Assembly: GCF_005116675.2 (NCBI RefSeq)
Contig: NZ_CP050699.1
Span: 3,930,001-3,994,000, forward strand
Direction of reading: 5' to 3'
Source: Desulfosediminicola ganghwensis
GTDB lineage: Bacteria > Desulfobacterota > Desulfobulbia > Desulfobulbales > Desulfocapsaceae
Length of the DNA: 64,000 bases
The notes under the pieces were generated by a model, which was given only the letters and a program-made list of their open reading frames with translations, had not been told where the DNA came from and ran no database searches. Below, one piece after another: positions 54,964 through 64,000 of this stretch; within the stretch, counting starts at the first letter, position 1; every line of letters starts with the position of its first letter. Both the position numbers and the translations under genes were made by a program.

Positions 54964-55649
54964 TCAACGCCTCTTTACTCATTCTTTCTCCACCTTGCTG
55001 GCTATGGAGTACTTTAGGCTATCTGGTACATACAGTCTGACGATTTCCCCCGAACTGTTCGGCCCAGGTCAACCAAAACAATAGCACAGGATAACTGAGA
55101 AGAGAGTATTTTTCTATTATCTGAAAAAAGTTGTCCAGGCCTGCGGCAGATACAGGCCTAGACAGAGGAGAGAATAGTGAGGTCTCACTTTGAAGAAGGT
55201 GCTATGGGATTTGTGCATGGTGCTTCAGGAGATCATTCATTTCACCCTGCGATTCGACCAAAGGCTTGTCATTTCCGCACATCGTTTATTCTGCACGCCT
55301 CTATTTCGTTTCACAATTGAACGTACCCCTTGTACAACCGCATTAGACACAACCTATGTGAGAGAACCGGCAGAAATTGATTAGCTTTAAGTTATAATAA
55401 TTCTGTGTTTTGCCGAAAACATAACAACAGGTGTACATCATGTTTGCCTGACACAATCATTTTCCATCAGCCAGAAGAATCAGCTTGCCTTTTGAACGAC
55501 AAGTGACTAAAAAAATCATCTGTGTCTTCAGCTTTTACACCGCATACTGCACGGTTTTTATTAATTTCTTCAAACGCTTCTCATGGCACCTTGCTCGAAG
55601 CAACCACGGCAGCACGCGTAATTATTGTTCATCAACACCAAGGAACATA
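54964..55649. other. Intergenic region, no confident gene
   Basis: Nearly 690 bases. A 64-codon ORF at 55190-55384 has TTG start and no recognisable protein. ORF codons from 55485 are an upstream extension of the PpnN-type gene and are not needed. GGCCTG/CAGGCC near 55137-55160 can form a small hairpin. Nothing else seen. Confidence 0.5.
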
Positions 55650-57050
55650 ATGGTTCATACTGTCAAAAATACTACTATTCTTCCCCATGGCTATCTCGAC
55701 CTGCTCTCGCAGATGGAAGCTCACCGCTTACTGACTGCCAGTCAGGGGAAAATCCATGAACTTTTCCGTAACTGCTCACTCGCAGTTCTCAATTGCGGCG
55801 ATGATCTCGACGATAGCAGAAAATTGTACGAGCGCTACCCCGACTTTGATATCGCTGTCATTCGTGAGAATGGTGGTATCGCCCTGGAACTGCAAAACGC
55901 TCCCGCCAGCGCCTTTGTAGGCGATAAAGTTATTCAGGGTATCCGTGAACATCTTTTTGCAGTTCTCCGGGATATTGTTTTCGCCGAGGATACCTTATAC
56001 TTAAACCCGGCCCTCAATCTCACCACCAGCCGGGGTATCACCAATGCGGTATACCATCTGCTTCGCAATGCCGGGGTGCTCAACCCCAATTTGGAATCAG
56101 GCTTGATAGTCTGCTGGGGTGGGCATTCCATTTCACGGGAAGAGTACGATTACACCAAGGAAGTTGGCTATCAACTTGGCCTGCGTAGCCTCAACATATG
56201 CACCGGCTGCGGAGCAGGAGCCATGAAAGGACCAATGAAAGGTGCCACCATAGGTCATTTCAAGCAGCGTTTTACCGAAGGACAGTACCTGGGTATCACC
56301 GAACCGGGCATTATCGCCTCCGAATCCCCAAACCCCATCGTCAACGATCTGGTCATCATGCCCGATATTGAAAAGAGGCTTGAGACCTTTGTTCGCCTGG
56401 GCCACGGGGTTGTTGTCTTTCCTGGTGGCGTCGGAACAGCCGAGGAGATTCTCTACCTGCTCTCCATCCTGTTAGATCCAGCCAATCAGGACATCCCCTT
56501 TCCATTTGTTCTCTCAGGCCCCTCTTCAGCCAGGAACTATTTTGCTGAGATAGACCAATTTATCGGCCTTACCCTCGGAGAGGAAGCTCGCAGCAAATAT
56601 GACATTATTATTGATGATCCTGAGCGAGTAGCCCAGGTTATGGAAAGAGGTGTACAGAAAGTCAGTGAATACCGTATGCAGAGCGATGACACAATGTTCT
56701 TCAACTGGTCATTGAACATCGATTACGATTCACAGATTCCATTCGAACCAACCCACGAGAACATGCTCACTCTTGACCTGAGCCTTGACCGTCCAGCCAG
56801 AGAACTTGCTGTGGATCTGCGTCGGGCATTTTCCGGAATCGTGGCAGGCAACGTAAAGCCAGCTGGCATTCAAGCGATTGAAGACCATGGTCTGTTCCAG
56901 CTTCGAGGCCAAAGCGAGATAATGGACTCGCTTGACAGTATGCTCAAGGGGTTTATCTCCCAAAATCGCATGAAAATCCCCAGCGATCAGGAGTACCTCC
57001 CCTGCTACTCCATCGTCCAGGATGAGGCATTGGCCGAACTCAAAAACTAG
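55650..57050 (+). CDS. ppnN: Nucleotide 5'-monophosphate nucleosidase, PpnN/LOG family
   Basis: A 466-residue enzyme that hydrolyses nucleoside monophosphates to base and ribose-5-phosphate. The LOG signature PGGVGTAEE is near residue 254, GCGAGAMKGPMKGATIGHF near 188, and the N-terminal PpnN-specific region (LLSQMEAHRLL) and C-terminal extension are present, giving the full PpnN length rather than the short LOG form. ATG at 55650 has AAGGA before it; the upstream extension to 55485 is rejected. E. coli PpnN is controlled by ppGpp; this is not visible here. Confidence 0.88.
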   Translation: MVHTVKNTTILPHGYLDLLSQMEAHRLLTASQGKIHELFRNCSLAVLNCGDDLDDSRKLYERYPDFDIAVIRENGGIALELQNAPASAFVGDKVIQGIREHLFAVLRDIVFAEDTLYLNPALNLTTSRGITNAVYHLLRNAGVLNPNLESGLIVCWGGHSISREEYDYTKEVGYQLGLRSLNICTGCGAGAMKGPMKGATIGHFKQRFTEGQYLGITEPGIIASESPNPIVNDLVIMPDIEKRLETFVRLGHGVVVFPGGVGTAEEILYLLSILLDPANQDIPFPFVLSGPSSARNYFAEIDQFIGLTLGEEARSKYDIIIDDPERVAQVMERGVQKVSEYRMQSDDTMFFNWSLNIDYDSQIPFEPTHENMLTLDLSLDRPARELAVDLRRAFSGIVAGNVKPAGIQAIEDHGLFQLRGQSEIMDSLDSMLKGFISQNRMKIPSDQEYLPCYSIVQDEALAELKN

Positions 57051-57388
57051 GAGTCTGATATAGCCCAACGGACCGACCTTCTACGCCCCGTGTGCCAGGG
57101 TATTTTCCATCGTGAATATCCTGGCCCTCTCGTATCAGTATGCTAGTACATTTTTTATTGAAATTACCGTCAAATTCCGTATTCTAGATCATTCGACTTC
57201 ACTGTATCGGAGTCGTTATTTCTACTATTGAAATAACAGCGAAGAAAAGAGGCTACCCGGCTACATTTTGGCCGACAATTGGCTTGCTCAATCACCACTG
57301 CTGACCCGGATCATTGTGAAATAAACAAAGGGTTCATGAATATACGGTCTAATCTCAGGAATGTATTAAAAAATCAAGGAGTAAAGAA
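57051..57388. other. Intergenic region before trpB
   Basis: About 340 AT-rich bases without an ORF of note. No trp leader peptide or T-box is visible. The ribosome site AAGGAG is at about 57376-57381. Confidence 0.5.
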
Positions 57389-58606
57389 ATGAGCACAGAT
57401 ATAAAGTCTATCGAAATGCCTGACAAAAATGGCTGGTTCGGCGAGTATGGAGGCAGCTTTATTCCACCACAACTTGAAAAGATTTTAGGTGAAATCAATG
57501 AGGCATATCTTGAAATCACCCAAGACCCTGCGTTTCATGAAGAACTGAACATGCTCTACCGCGACTTCGTCGGTCGGCCAAGCCCTATTTTTCATCTGAA
57601 AAATCTTTCCACCAAAGTAGGTGGCGCCCAGATATATCTCAAACGCGAAGACCTCAACCACACTGGGGCCCATAAGATTAATCACTGTCTTGGCGAGGCC
57701 CTGCTGTGCAAGAAAATGGGCAAAAAGAAAATTATCGCAGAAACCGGTGCGGGCCAACATGGCGTCGCGCTTGCCACCGCTGCAGTCCTGGTCGGGCTTG
57801 AGTGCGACATCTATATGGGTGTAATTGATATAGCTAAAGAGCACCCCAATGTCGTGCGTATGAAGATCCTTGGTGCCAATGTCATCCCGGTTGATCGCGG
57901 AACACAAACTTTGAAAGATGCCGTCGATGCTGCATTTGAAGCGTATCTTGAAGACCCGGTCAACCAACTCTACGCCATCGGCTCGGTAGTAGGTCCACAC
58001 CCGTTTCCGATGATGGTTCGCGACTTTCAGGCCGTGGTGGGCAATGAAGCAAGAGTACAGTTTCAGGACAAATATGATAAACTGCCAGACAATCTCGTCG
58101 CGTGTGTAGGTGGCGGCTCAAACGCCATGGGACTTTTCAGCGCCTTTCTTGATGACAAAGATGTAAAGATCTGGGGTGTCGAACCATCAGGCCGAGGTTT
58201 CAAGGATGGAGATCATGCCGCAACGTTGACCAAAGGCAGCCCCGGAGTACTGCACGGTTTTAAATCATATGTACTCCAGGACGACAAAGGCGAACCGCTA
58301 CCCGTCTACTCAGTTGCCAGTGGTCTCGACTATCCCGGTGTCGGACCACAACATAGCCTCTTGAAAGATATCGGTCGTGCGCAGTATGTTACAGCCAGCG
58401 ACTCAGAAGCAATCGATGCGCTTTTCGAGCTTTCCAGAACCGAAGGCATCATTCCCGCAATCGAAAGTGCCCACGCAGTCGCTTTTGCAATTAAGCTCGC
58501 CAAGGATCTGAAGGAAGACGAAACCATATTGGTGAATCTTTCCGGCCGCGGCGACAAGGATATCGACTTCGTCGTCGAGAATTATGGTAAAAACTACGGC
58601 GTATAA
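57389..58606 (+). CDS. trpB: Tryptophan synthase beta chain (stand-alone copy)
   Basis: A 405-residue PLP enzyme that joins indole and serine to tryptophan. The PLP lysine is in [20 protein letters not shown] near 88, the glutamate in [11 protein letters not shown] near 112, and the phosphate loop in GGGSNAMG near 235. The alpha-subunit-contact segment reads [20 protein letters not shown] rather than the usual ERQALNVFRM-type form. There is no trpA adjacent. A second TrpB-type gene elsewhere may form the main enzyme; this one may salvage indole. Confidence 0.92.
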   Translation: MSTDIKSIEMPDKNGWFGEYGGSFIPPQLEKILGEINEAYLEITQDPAFHEELNMLYRDFVGRPSPIFHLKNLSTKVGGAQIYLKREDLNHTGAHKINHCLGEALLCKKMGKKKIIAETGAGQHGVALATAAVLVGLECDIYMGVIDIAKEHPNVVRMKILGANVIPVDRGTQTLKDAVDAAFEAYLEDPVNQLYAIGSVVGPHPFPMMVRDFQAVVGNEARVQFQDKYDKLPDNLVACVGGGSNAMGLFSAFLDDKDVKIWGVEPSGRGFKDGDHAATLTKGSPGVLHGFKSYVLQDDKGEPLPVYSVASGLDYPGVGPQHSLLKDIGRAQYVTASDSEAIDALFELSRTEGIIPAIESAHAVAFAIKLAKDLKEDETILVNLSGRGDKDIDFVVENYGKNYGV

Positions 58607-58715
58607 ACCACCACCGCCCTCTCCTCTATTTAGGAGTGAGAATAGGCCTTATGCTTGGTCATTGCGTCGGAAAGTAAGAGTGGGCATGCCACTCTTACAG
58701 GAGACAGACAGGATT

Positions 58716-59027
58716 ATGTTGGAAATAACTGAAGAAGCGATGAAATTTTTCCCGGATCTCCGTCAGGAGGGAGATCACCGTCCAGCCATACGTATCGCCG
58801 TGATGGGAACCGGCGGCACAGACACCGGCCTTGGTCTGGTACCCGATGAAATTCTTGAAAACGATCTTGCTACCCAGCATGGCGAATTCACTGTGGTGAT
58901 TGACAAAAAACTCATGGAATACTGCCAATCAATTACCATCGACTTCAGCCACGGTGAACCGAACCGTTGCGCTTCACTTTCCAAACGAGGATTTGCTATT
59001 AAGGCAAAAAACCCTGTAAAGCTCTGA
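58716..59027 (+). CDS. HesB/IscA-like protein
   Basis: A 103-residue protein that starts MLEITEEAMKFFPDLRQ and carries an A-type carrier-like core (AIRIAVMGTGGTDTGLGLVP). The usual three conserved cysteines of IscA are mostly absent: only CQS near 71 and CAS near 86 remain. This Cys-poor HesB type is frequent in sulfate reducers and its role is unclear. ATG at 58716 is chosen over the upstream ORF start that overlaps trpB. A terminator follows. Confidence 0.75.
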   Translation: MLEITEEAMKFFPDLRQEGDHRPAIRIAVMGTGGTDTGLGLVPDEILENDLATQHGEFTVVIDKKLMEYCQSITIDFSHGEPNRCASLSKRGFAIKAKNPVKL

Positions 59028-59052
59028 TTGGAACTATCTAAACTATTCAACC

Positions 59053-59095
59053 AAAACGGGGCTTCTCACCAGTTGGTGAAGCCTCGTTTTTTTTT
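59053..59095 (+). terminator. Terminator after the HesB-like gene
   Basis: AAACGGGGCTTCTCACCA pairs (with one mismatch) with TGGTGAAGCCTCGTTT and runs into eight Ts. Confidence 0.88.
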
Positions 59096-59104
59096 AGCGA
59101 CGTT

Positions 59105-59878
59105 TCAAATGGATTTGAGAATTGAACCTGCCTGGCTCACAATCAGATACATCATGGCAGCGAACGATTCGTTGTTTCGATACCTCTTGAACAATTTCCA
59201 GCAGCTTAAAACAAACTATTAAGTCCCTCAAGGCAAGCATTTATGTACATGGAGATCCATCGTTGAATAACCTGCTCAGCATGGCGTGATTTCTCAGAGT
59301 CGTGAGAGCAACTAATAACGCTGGAAGTATATTTATTGCCCTCGAGTAGCAAGGTCACTTTCACAATGAAAACCTTGATGCGTTGCCATGCCTGTTCAAT
59401 GCTCCCACCATTTTGAATCCATGCCGGAGACTCTTTGATCCGCCTTGCAGACGCTGTTCCAGTTTCCTTGTGTCCTCACACCGGATTGACAAATCTCTGA
59501 ACAATATGAAACCAGTCAATCGAGATTTTGTTTACGCAAATGTTCTATAAGATTGCTGGATGAACTACCTTCAAATTCAAGTAAGAAACTGATTATATGA
59601 ACGTTTTTCATTCCTCTCCCAGAGGCTACGAAGAGAACACGTTCAGAGGACTTAACCATATCAGTAAAAAATGGTTACATAAATGCGACCACGTTTGCCG
59701 CCAGTTTCATCAAGCCAAACTGAGCATAGTTCTGAAAATCGAAGTCCGCAGAAAAACAATTTAGGACAAACTCAACCTTGATAAACTTGATCTTTAACGA
59801 AACCTCCTCATATACTTCATGGTAGGAAGTTGTTTCCCTGAAGCCACATGTTTTCAACGGTTTTTGCTCATACCTCAA
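59105..59878 (-). pseudogene. Decayed ISL3-type transposase
   Basis: On the minus strand broken frames give the ISL3 (IS204/IS1001/IS1165) order: PFFTDMVKSSERVLFVASGR after a stop, LEFEGSSSSNLIEHLRKQ, ISIDWFHIVQRFVNPV (the conserved DWFH segment), IKESPAWIQNGGSIEQAWQR, RWISMYINACLEGLNSLF, then FKRYRNNESFAAMMYLIVSQ ending LKSI and stop at 59105. The C-terminal RN.E.F....YLI pattern is family-typical. Several stops and frameshifts make it dead. I saw no clear terminal inverted repeats. Confidence 0.65.
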
Positions 59879-60093
59879 CGTAATATCGATGAATTATATC
59901 TTATTATCTGTTTTAACTTCGGAACATCTTCCCCGGAGAAAGTTTTCTTGCAGCTATTCATCTGTAATGAGACGGGATTTTTGTTACAGGCAGGTATTGT
60001 ATACCACCCCTGTGGGCTAGGACATAAAAATTGTTCATTAAGTAGTTTGTGTGTTGTCCCAATTTCCTATTCAAACTGTATGCGGAGGTAACC

Positions 60094-62652
60094 ATGAAGA
60101 TAAAAAGGAGGGACTTTCTGAAACTGACTGCAATGGCTGGTGCTGCCGTGGCGGTTAATGGGTACGCTCAGTCTGAGCCGGAAATGAACAGTCTTGCTCC
60201 ATTGGGGGCAGACAGGACATCAAGCCCAGAAATAGGTGAATGGAAACCAACCACCTGTCAGGGATGCACCACCTGGTGTCCCGCTGAGGTATTTGTCCAG
60301 GAAGGCCGGGCGGTAAAAGTTCGCGGTAATAGGTATTCCAAGCAAAATGATGGTACTGTCTGCCCGCGTGGTCATCTTTCCCTGCAACAGGTATACGACC
60401 CTGACAGGATCAAGCAACCCATGAAACGGACGAACCCTGAAAAAGGAAGAGGGGTCGACCCGAAGTTCGTGCCTATCAGCTGGGATGAGGCGTTGAACAC
60501 TATAGCGGATAAGATGATGGCGTTGCGCGAGGCTGAAGAACCGGAAAAATTCTGCCTTATGAGGGGACGCTATACCTATCTGCGCGACATTATCTATGAT
60601 GTGATGCCCAAAGTATTTGGTTCACCAAATAACATTTCCCACAGTTCAACCTGTGCCGAAGCGGAAAAATTTGGGGCATTTTATACGGAAGGATACTGGG
60701 ACTACCGCGACTATGACATATCGAATTCAAAATATATTCTTATCTGGGGCTGTGATCCTGTAGCCAGTAATAGAATGGTGCCCGCCACGATCAGGCGGCT
60801 TGGTGATGCTCTTGACAGGGCGACCGTTGCCACGGTTGACCCTCGTCTCACCACAAGTGCTGCGAAGGCAAACGAATGGCTCCCGCTACAGCCAGGTACC
60901 GATGGTGCACTGGCACTCGGCATTGCCCATGTCCTTCTCAGCAGTGGGGCCTGGAATAAGGAATTTGTCGGTGATTTCGCAGACGGTACGAACCTCTTTA
61001 AGGTGGGCGCAACTGTTGATGAGGCCTCCTTTATCGAAAAGGAAACCAACGGAGTCGTCAGGTGGTGGAATCTTGCGGTAAAAGACATGACCGCTGCAAA
61101 AGCTGCTGAGATCTGCGGAATCCCGGAAGATCAGATCGTCAGGGTGGCAAAAGGGCTGGGCGAGGCTGCACCAAATGTGGCCGTATGGATGGGGCCGGGA
61201 GCAGCCATGCAGGCCCGGGGTGCCTATTCGGCCATGGCTGTCCATGCGCTGGGCGGCCTACTCGGCAGTATCGATAATGAAGGCGGGTCGCTACAGACTG
61301 CCAAAATCCCTGTCAACAAACTCAACGCAGATCTTCTCGGCAAACATCAGGATGAACTGGCCAAAAAGCATTCAAAGCTTGAAAAGATCGATCAACGCGG
61401 TCGTCTGGAGTTGCCGGTTATCGCCAAGGGTAAATCCGGTGGTGGGGTTTCGACCAATAATGCTGCAAAGGGCATTCTTAACAAAGACCCAAATGAAATC
61501 AAAGTGCTGGTAGGGTATATGAACAACTTCCCGTTCTCCTGCAACGGCACGGATCTCTGGGAGGAGGCGCTTTCGTCGGTTCCATTCACCGTGCATCTGA
61601 CCACCAATGCCTCTGAGTTTACCGTATTTGCAGATATCGTGCTGCCGTGCACGGTGAATATGTATGAGCGATACGGGTTTGTAAAAACCAAGGCGAACCG
61701 TTACGCCACCTGCACCCTGCTGCAGCCGGTGGTCAAGCCATTTTGGGATGTCATTGACGACGAATCCGCCTTCCCGTTCCTGATTTCCGAAAAACTCAAA
61801 GATCGTGGTTTCTCAAATCTCTACGACTGCCTGGTGGAGATGTACTCAGACCCGGAAACCGGAGCAAAAGCCACTACCCCGGAAGAGTTTACTCTGTTCG
61901 CCTTGAAATACTACACCCACCCCCTGTGGGACGGCAAAAAGGACACCCACGGTGACAAGATCAACGGCTGGTCCGAGATGCTTGAAAAGGGTATGTGGAA
62001 CTCGGGAGCATATAAATATAAGTCGCATTGGGGTGGCAAGTTCGCCACCACCACCAAGAAATTTGAATTCTACAGCGAGACCTTGAAAAAGGCACTTGCA
62101 GGCCATGCGGAAAAGCACAATGTCGATGTGGACACGGTTATGGAGAAGAGCAATTATACCGCCAGGGGCGAGCTTGCCTTTGTACCGCACTACGAGCCGC
62201 CATTGCGCCATGGCAGTGAGCAGGAATATCCTTTTGTCTTTATAGATTACAAATCACGCCTCAATCGCGAAGGTCGCAGCCAGAATAGCCCATGGTACTA
62301 CGAGTTCAAACATGTTGACCCGGGCGATGTGGGACACCAGGATAGCCTGCGCATCCACCCCACGGATGCCAAAAAACTGGGAATCAGTAACGGCGACAAG
62401 GTGAAAATCACCTCCATGGGAGGCAGCGGCGAATGCGTTGCCCGGGTCTGGGAAGGCGTGCGGCCCGGTACAGTCAGTAAAGCCTACGGCCAGGGCCATT
62501 GGGCATACGGCCGGACCGCGACGGATGATTTTATGAAGAGCGCAACCAAAGGCGTGAACAACAACACCATCATTCCATGGGAGCTCGAACGCCTCTCCGG
62601 CTCGAACGCCCGTAACGGTGGTCATGCTGCAGTTCGTATCGAGAAGATCTAG
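60094..62652 (+). CDS. Tat-exported molybdopterin oxidoreductase, catalytic subunit
   Basis: 852 residues of the DMSO reductase superfamily. RRDFLKLTAMAGAAVAV at the start is a twin-arginine signal. C55, C58, C62 and C90 bind a 4Fe-4S cluster (TTCQGCTTWC, then TVCPRGHLSL), and C187 in SSTCAEAEKFG is placed as the molybdenum or tungsten ligand, as in polysulfide/thiosulfate reductases. The C-terminal pterin domain (DSLRIHPTDAKKLGISNGDK) is intact. GGAGG precedes ATG at 60094. With the Fe-S subunit 20 bases downstream it forms a periplasmic reductase or dehydrogenase; the substrate cannot be read. Confidence 0.9.
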   Translation: MKIKRRDFLKLTAMAGAAVAVNGYAQSEPEMNSLAPLGADRTSSPEIGEWKPTTCQGCTTWCPAEVFVQEGRAVKVRGNRYSKQNDGTVCPRGHLSLQQVYDPDRIKQPMKRTNPEKGRGVDPKFVPISWDEALNTIADKMMALREAEEPEKFCLMRGRYTYLRDIIYDVMPKVFGSPNNISHSSTCAEAEKFGAFYTEGYWDYRDYDISNSKYILIWGCDPVASNRMVPATIRRLGDALDRATVATVDPRLTTSAAKANEWLPLQPGTDGALALGIAHVLLSSGAWNKEFVGDFADGTNLFKVGATVDEASFIEKETNGVVRWWNLAVKDMTAAKAAEICGIPEDQIVRVAKGLGEAAPNVAVWMGPGAAMQARGAYSAMAVHALGGLLGSIDNEGGSLQTAKIPVNKLNADLLGKHQDELAKKHSKLEKIDQRGRLELPVIAKGKSGGGVSTNNAAKGILNKDPNEIKVLVGYMNNFPFSCNGTDLWEEALSSVPFTVHLTTNASEFTVFADIVLPCTVNMYERYGFVKTKANRYATCTLLQPVVKPFWDVIDDESAFPFLISEKLKDRGFSNLYDCLVEMYSDPETGAKATTPEEFTLFALKYYTHPLWDGKKDTHGDKINGWSEMLEKGMWNSGAYKYKSHWGGKFATTTKKFEFYSETLKKALAGHAEKHNVDVDTVMEKSNYTARGELAFVPHYEPPLRHGSEQEYPFVFIDYKSRLNREGRSQNSPWYYEFKHVDPGDVGHQDSLRIHPTDAKKLGISNGDKVKITSMGGSGECVARVWEGVRPGTVSKAYGQGHWAYGRTATDDFMKSATKGVNNNTIIPWELERLSGSNARNGGHAAVRIEKI

Positions 62653-62672
62653 CAAAGAGGAGGACATAAGCA

Positions 62673-63437
62673 ATGACACAATATGGAATGATAATAGACC
62701 TCAGAAAATGTGTTGGCTGCGGAGCCTGCGCACTCGCATGCAAGACCGAGAATAACACTGCGCTCAGGAATAATGGTCAAACCCATAACTGGGCAGATTT
62801 CATCCATGAGACAACCGGAACATTCCCTAACACCAAATTCCGTACCATCCCGGTACTCTGCAATCACTGCAGCGATGCCCCATGTGTCGAGGAGTGCCCG
62901 GTTGAGCCAAAAGCTATGTATAAAACCGCTGATGGCATCACCATGCATAATGATGAGCGCTGTATCGGTTGCCGGGCCTGTCAGGGCGCCTGCCCCTATA
63001 GCATGGACCATGTTGAGAAAGACAGTGCTTCAGGCGAATACAGCGTTATCAGTTACAATGAGGAGGGTGAGTCGACTCAACCGTTTTATACAGACAACAC
63101 CCAAGTCATCAAAGACTGTTCAACCTCTGCGGCGGAGATCGCTTCATTGGCAGGGGCTACCCCGCCGTATAGAACAGATTACCAGCACTCTGAGTACGAA
63201 AATGTCCGTCGTGACAACATCGTCGAGAAATGCATTTTTTGTGATCACAGGGTAAAAAACGGCAAGCAGCCTGCCTGTGTGGAGGCATGTCCTTCAAACG
63301 CCAGAGTTTTTGGCGATCTTGAGGACAGCAACAGCGAGGCGGCGAAACTGCTCGCCGATAACAAGGGGTTTGTCCTGCTGGAGGATGAAGGTACTTCGCC
63401 AAATGTCCATTATATACGCGACTATTCAGCACGCTAA
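62673..63437 (+). CDS. Four-cluster Fe-S subunit of the molybdopterin oxidoreductase
   Basis: A 254-residue DmsB/PsrB-type electron carrier with four 4Fe-4S motifs: CVGCGACALACK near 13, CNHCSDAPCVEECP near 66, CIGCRACQGACPY near 97 and CIFCDHRVKNGKQPACVEAC near 184. It has no signal peptide, so it is probably carried across with the Tat-signalled catalytic subunit. GAGGAGGACATAAGCA precedes ATG. A membrane anchor (NrfD- or DmsC-like) is not in the window and may lie beyond the right edge. Confidence 0.93.
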   Translation: MTQYGMIIDLRKCVGCGACALACKTENNTALRNNGQTHNWADFIHETTGTFPNTKFRTIPVLCNHCSDAPCVEECPVEPKAMYKTADGITMHNDERCIGCRACQGACPYSMDHVEKDSASGEYSVISYNEEGESTQPFYTDNTQVIKDCSTSAAEIASLAGATPPYRTDYQHSEYENVRRDNIVEKCIFCDHRVKNGKQPACVEACPSNARVFGDLEDSNSEAAKLLADNKGFVLLEDEGTSPNVHYIRDYSAR

Positions 63438-63451
63438 TCTCAACTCAAGAT

Positions 63452-63487
63452 ACAGCACCGTCAAATTGAGGCGGTGCTGTTTTCTAT
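63452..63487 (+). terminator. Attenuator/terminator before the chaperone gene
   Basis: ACAGCACCG pairs with CGGTGCTGT over 11 bases and is followed by TTTCTATT. It should reduce chaperone gene transcription relative to the enzyme genes. Confidence 0.7.
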
Positions 63488-63511
63488 TACAGCGAGACAC
63501 TATCACCTACT

Positions 63512-64000
63512 ATGAGCAATCCAGAAACCATCATACACCGCAGTAACTGTTTCAAACTACTCGCTGCCTGCTTTTATGAGCCGGATAAAAAGATGTTTCT
63601 CGAAGAGAAGGTGACCGAAAATCTCAGCGGCCTGTTGATAACACTCGATCCGGAAATGGCTCCGAATGCGCAGCAGTTGACTGAAACGTTTGAATCTTCT
63701 TTAGAGGAACAGCTCAAGGTTGATTATGCATCTCTTTTTGTCGGCCCTTTTGCGTTGCTGGCTGCTCCATATGGCTCTGTCTACCTGGAGGCTGGAGGGC
63801 GGGTGCAAGGCGAGTCAACTGTTGCCGTGCAAAGGTGTTATGACGAGGCAGGACTCTCACTTGATATTCAGGAGCCGGCTGATCATATCGCTATTGAACT
63901 TGAGTATATGAGCTATCTGTCGTTGCGTGAGGGGGAGGCAGTTTCTGCCGGCAGGAATGCTGATGCCCGGAAATTATGGGAGATGCAGGCGCGTTTTTTA
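63512..64000 (+). CDS. TorD-family molybdoenzyme chaperone (partial, cut by window edge)
   Basis: 163 codons are visible from ATG at 63512 to the right edge, with no stop. The product opens with a helical LAACFYEPDKKMF segment and carries the TorD/DmsD pattern DYASLFVGPFALLAAPYGSV then YLEAGG near 70-95, and the helix ELEYMSYLSLREGE. These cytoplasmic chaperones bind the Tat signal and hold the enzyme until cofactor is inserted. Its place after the oxidoreductase genes supports service to that enzyme. Confidence 0.85.
   Translation, partial: MSNPETIIHRSNCFKLLAACFYEPDKKMFLEEKVTENLSGLLITLDPEMAPNAQQLTETFESSLEEQLKVDYASLFVGPFALLAAPYGSVYLEAGGRVQGESTVAVQRCYDEAGLSLDIQEPADHIAIELEYMSYLSLREGEAVSAGRNADARKLWEMQARFL

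Noticed and set aside
55190-55384. 64-codon ORF upstream of ppnN
   Set aside because: TTG start, no domain, no context.

Overview
The window looks like chromosome from a sulfate-reducing bacterium of the Desulfobacterota, most likely near Desulfobulbales (Desulfopila/Desulforhopalus-like). This is inferred from gene content: two sulfolactate sulfo-lyase modules, a tungsten aldehyde:ferredoxin oxidoreductase, TRAP and TTT transporters, and DMSO-reductase-family respiration genes. No marker in the window fixes the species.

Layout. 1-930: end of an rRNA operon (23S 3' end, intact 5S), followed by two progressively decayed 5S copies. 1200-5858: a sodium:amino-acid symporter and a polar amino-acid ABC transporter (ATPase, binding protein, two permeases). 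5953-14130: an accessory stretch with a cyclase-family hydrolase, small unknown proteins, a lipoprotein, a GNAT, a MocR regulator, and many broken genes (an unidentified secreted protein, a truncated flavoprotein, remnants of GGDEF, receiver and response-regulator/PP2C genes). 14177-18221: glycogen phosphorylase and a DMT exporter. 18615-26050: a LacI-regulated sugar-acid locus (DapA-like aldolase, IlvD/Edd-type dehydratase, TctCBA transporter, LacI repressor) with two matching palindromic operators.

26253-46099 is the most interesting part. Two modules larA-suyA-suyB (lactate-racemase-family protein plus split sulfolactate sulfo-lyase) flank a block encoding a FAD/rhodanese oxidoreductase, a DctPQM TRAP transporter, a 3-hydroxyisobutyrate-dehydrogenase-family enzyme and a tungsten AOR. 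LarB and LarE, which make the nickel-pincer cofactor of LarA, and a MoaD-like carrier lie at the edges, with a sigma-54 activator beside module 2. Each larA has a near-consensus -24/-12 promoter with shared GCCCAAT elements upstream. I infer a C3-sulfonate pathway: TRAP import of dihydroxypropanesulfonate or sulfolactate; oxidation to sulfolactaldehyde, then sulfolactate by AOR; nickel-dependent inversion of sulfolactate by LarA; cleavage by SuyAB to pyruvate and sulfite, with sulfite respired elsewhere. The two suyAB copies are almost identical while the two larA genes have diverged, and LarA-1 lacks a catalytic histidine.

46320-59027: housekeeping and accessory genes (acyl-CoA synthetase, Mth938-type protein, HAD phosphatase, SbmA-like transporter, Lon-like protease, ferredoxin-nitroreductase, SDR, PpnN/LOG nucleosidase, stand-alone TrpB, HesB-like protein). 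59105-59878: a decayed ISL3-type transposase. 60094-64000: a Tat-exported molybdopterin oxidoreductase, its four-cluster Fe-S subunit, and the start of a TorD-family chaperone cut by the window edge.
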